Assembly (NCBI GenBank): GCA_004352715.1
Contig: SCFE01000111.1
Location: 564,580-628,579 of the forward strand
Reading direction: 5' to 3'
Length of the DNA: 64,000 nt
From: Hofstenia miamia
Taxonomy: Eukaryota > Xenacoelomorpha > Acoela
The stretch's first letter is position 1. Every line of letters begins with the position of its first letter. A model generated the notes under the pieces. The model was not told the DNA's origin. It searched no databases and saw nothing but the letters and a program-made list of their open reading frames with translations. Below are positions 61,866 to 64,000 of this stretch, in pieces. A program made the translations under genes and the position numbers.

Positions 61866-61986
61866 NNNNNNNNNNNNNNNNNNNNNNNNNNNNNNNNNNN
61901 NNNNNNNNNNNNNNNNNNNNNNNNNNNNNNNNNNNNNNNNNNNNNNNNNNNNNNNNNNNNNNNNNNNNNNNNNNNNNNNNNNNNNN

Positions 61987-62014
<28 letters not shown>
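61866..62014. other. 121-N gap and (TA)n tract
   Basis: N from 61,866 to 61,986, then TA to about 62,014. The next unique sequence (TTAGTAGGGAG) does not match the fold-back flank. Confidence 0.95.
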
Positions 62015-62017
<3 letters not shown>

Positions 62018-64000
62018 TAGGGAGTAAATGTTATAATGTTGTTAAATACGAACTATTTCACCTATTTCAAGGAAAGATAGCAGTTTACAATATAATTTGT
62101 AAAAGACAATTGTAATACCAAAGTCACTGAAAGAGTTTAAAACCATCAAAATATTAATGTAAAAAGCATTAATCGAAATTACAACTTCTATTCCCTATTC
62201 CTAATCTATACAAAACCTCAAAACGTATCTAATGAATAAAGGTAGTCATTTTATGAATAAGGTGAAAAATTCAATGTGAGTTCAATTTCGAAAAATTTTA
62301 TGATACATCTCGAGAAATAATCAAAAATGACAACAATGAATGAAAACGTATTACTTACTTTTAAGGTCTTTAACGAAAATGGAATTAACACACAGAAAAT
62401 TACCAATGCTGAAACTTTCAATGCAATCAACATTTAAAAAATTCTCACAAATTGTGAGTGAAATAGAACTGGTTAAACTGAAATAATAGCCTTGTCCAGT
62501 AGGGAAAATTTACCTGATTTAACAAAATTGAGTTCAAAGACGTACTCTAAATTATTGAGAAATCTTAAATACCAAGAAATGAATTATTTTTAGACAATCA
62601 GTTGCTAAAACACTGCCACATGTAACTAAATTACCACAATATCAAAAATGCGATGTTAGCTGTGCAAGACTTTTCAATTGCACTTAAATAGCATTGAATA
62701 TTAAAATAGCATGGTGTATCAATAACCAATTTAAGAATGTGTTTAGCATACACTTCACGCTGTGACACACACACCAATCTAAAATTAAGTAAATTAAAAA
62801 TGGAAAAAGGGCGCCAGGTTACACTGTCACAGTAAAGAGTGCAGAATCTATTTTGAGCAAAATTAAATAAGAGGATGGAAGGAAAAGCATTTTCAAAAAA
62901 GTGCATCTTCTAGGTCGATATTGTAATGACTGGATGGTAATAAGTGGGAATTTATGAATCCCATTTAATCTTTGCTACGGATTTATTCAAAGAAATATAC
63001 ACCGCGAACATTATATTCATTTTTCGCTTTTGCATTTAATTCACTAAGTACTACTCGGGCTAATACTAAAACGTAGCATGAAGGTAATTAACAAGAACTT
63101 AACACCACTGGATATTCTCCAATTTAATTGAGTATATCCACAATCGAATTGTTTCATTACTTAAAACAAATAAAACTACATATTTCAGTTGTATTTGAGA
63201 CAGCATCAGTTGAATTAAATCAGGGTTGCGAATCTATGTCTAAGTAATCTGTTTTTAAGTTATCTAAAATATAAATTTAAGCGTCGTATTACTATAAATT
63301 GTTGAATACTGGAAATAATGCAATGCATTTGCTTAATGCGATTATTATGATCAGCCACTTAATACAGGCAATTTTGCGAGACATCTTGAAAATGAAGTCT
63401 GATTTTGTAAATAATGAAATACGAAAAACTATGAGACAAATCTCTCAAAGCCCTTTGAAAACAAAGAATATAAAATTGTATATTGTGTTTGTTATTCCAT
63501 GCTTTTCGTATATTAAATTTTTTTTACCTTGCATCAATATATTTTACATTGGGTCACTTTTGACCTCCGACAGGAAATCACGTAAGCAAAAATACTCAGG
63601 AATGTTTGGGTTAACGCTTCAATTATATTGAACCATTAGTTTTTCATAGAGTAACATCATGTATCGGAAAGTCGAAAAACATCGCAAAATGCAGCAAAGA
63701 CTTGAACTGGACAATTTTTTCCAATGTGAAGATACACTGAACTTATGTTGTATCAATGCTACTAAGAACGGAACTAACCTACACGAACACCCGAATACAG
63801 TCTAAGCCTTAGACATAATATACTTTATTGCTGTCTACAATTTTACAATATTAAGAAGCACTTCAACAACAAAAGATCAGGATAATTCGTAGATTAAACC
63901 ACCTTACTTCGATTATCAAGTTTTATGTTGCAGGAAGCATTCGACCTCAGTGCTGAAGTAAAACCTCTGAATTGCATTGTAATTCTGCTACTACACGCAT
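62015..64000. other. Unique AT-rich flank right of the palindrome
   Basis: No supported gene. The 110-codon plus frame at 63,299-63,631 and the 91-codon minus frame at 62,631-62,906 are Ile, Leu, Phe and Lys rich without motifs or splice signals. I judge them chance frames. Confidence 0.45.

Noticed and set aside
63299-63631. 110-codon plus frame
   Set aside because: Long for this region, but rich in Ile/Leu/Phe/Lys, without splice context or known motif; likely chance.

Overview
This is an AT-rich, gene-poor stretch of a eukaryotic nuclear genome. GT..AG-bounded coding fragments, a degenerate non-LTR retrotransposon, Tc1/mariner-, pogo- and hAT-like DNA transposon remnants, short non-autonomous elements and many (TA)n tracts suggest an invertebrate, probably an arthropod (a copepod-like genome would fit). 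That placement is inference. There are no operons, bacterial genes, CRISPR arrays or rRNA genes.

Layout: (1) 1-17,213 is mostly unique sequence. It holds a decayed LINE (2,280-4,081), hAT-like remnants (about 7,530-8,110), two separate candidate minus-strand exons (8,932-9,119 and 11,061-11,232), a (TA)n tract with a 550-N gap, and a pogo/Tigger-like element (12,862-13,666). (2) 17,261-61,780 is one giant inverted repeat. Its arms are about 22.2 kb each and fold at a 42-bp (TA)n tract near 39,520. All genes and elements in the left arm recur in mirror order on the other strand in the right arm. (3) 61,781-64,000 starts with a second fold-back at another (TA)n tract, then a 121-N gap and apparently non-coding sequence.

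Each arm carries the same content. One unidentified candidate gene (minus on the left, plus on the right) ends in a 97-residue exon with a CxCC cluster, and further coding-like segments lie upstream on the same strand. A two-exon Pro-rich C terminus lies on the opposite strand. There is one complete but inactivated 1,326-bp Tc1/mariner element, and two MITE-like elements (292 and 378 bp). A tRNA-like SINE head is also present.

The most notable thing is the structure. The arms are essentially identical for about 18.8 kb, but the outermost 3.4 kb of the left arm is a heavily corrupted version of its partner. Single-N junctions flanked by duplicated ends occur in mirrored places, and allele-like single-base differences are also mirrored. 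Together with fold-back at (TA)n tracts, this points first to a fold-back read or assembly-graph artefact. The alternative is a genuine recent palindromic amplification. I found no convincing new functional system in the window.
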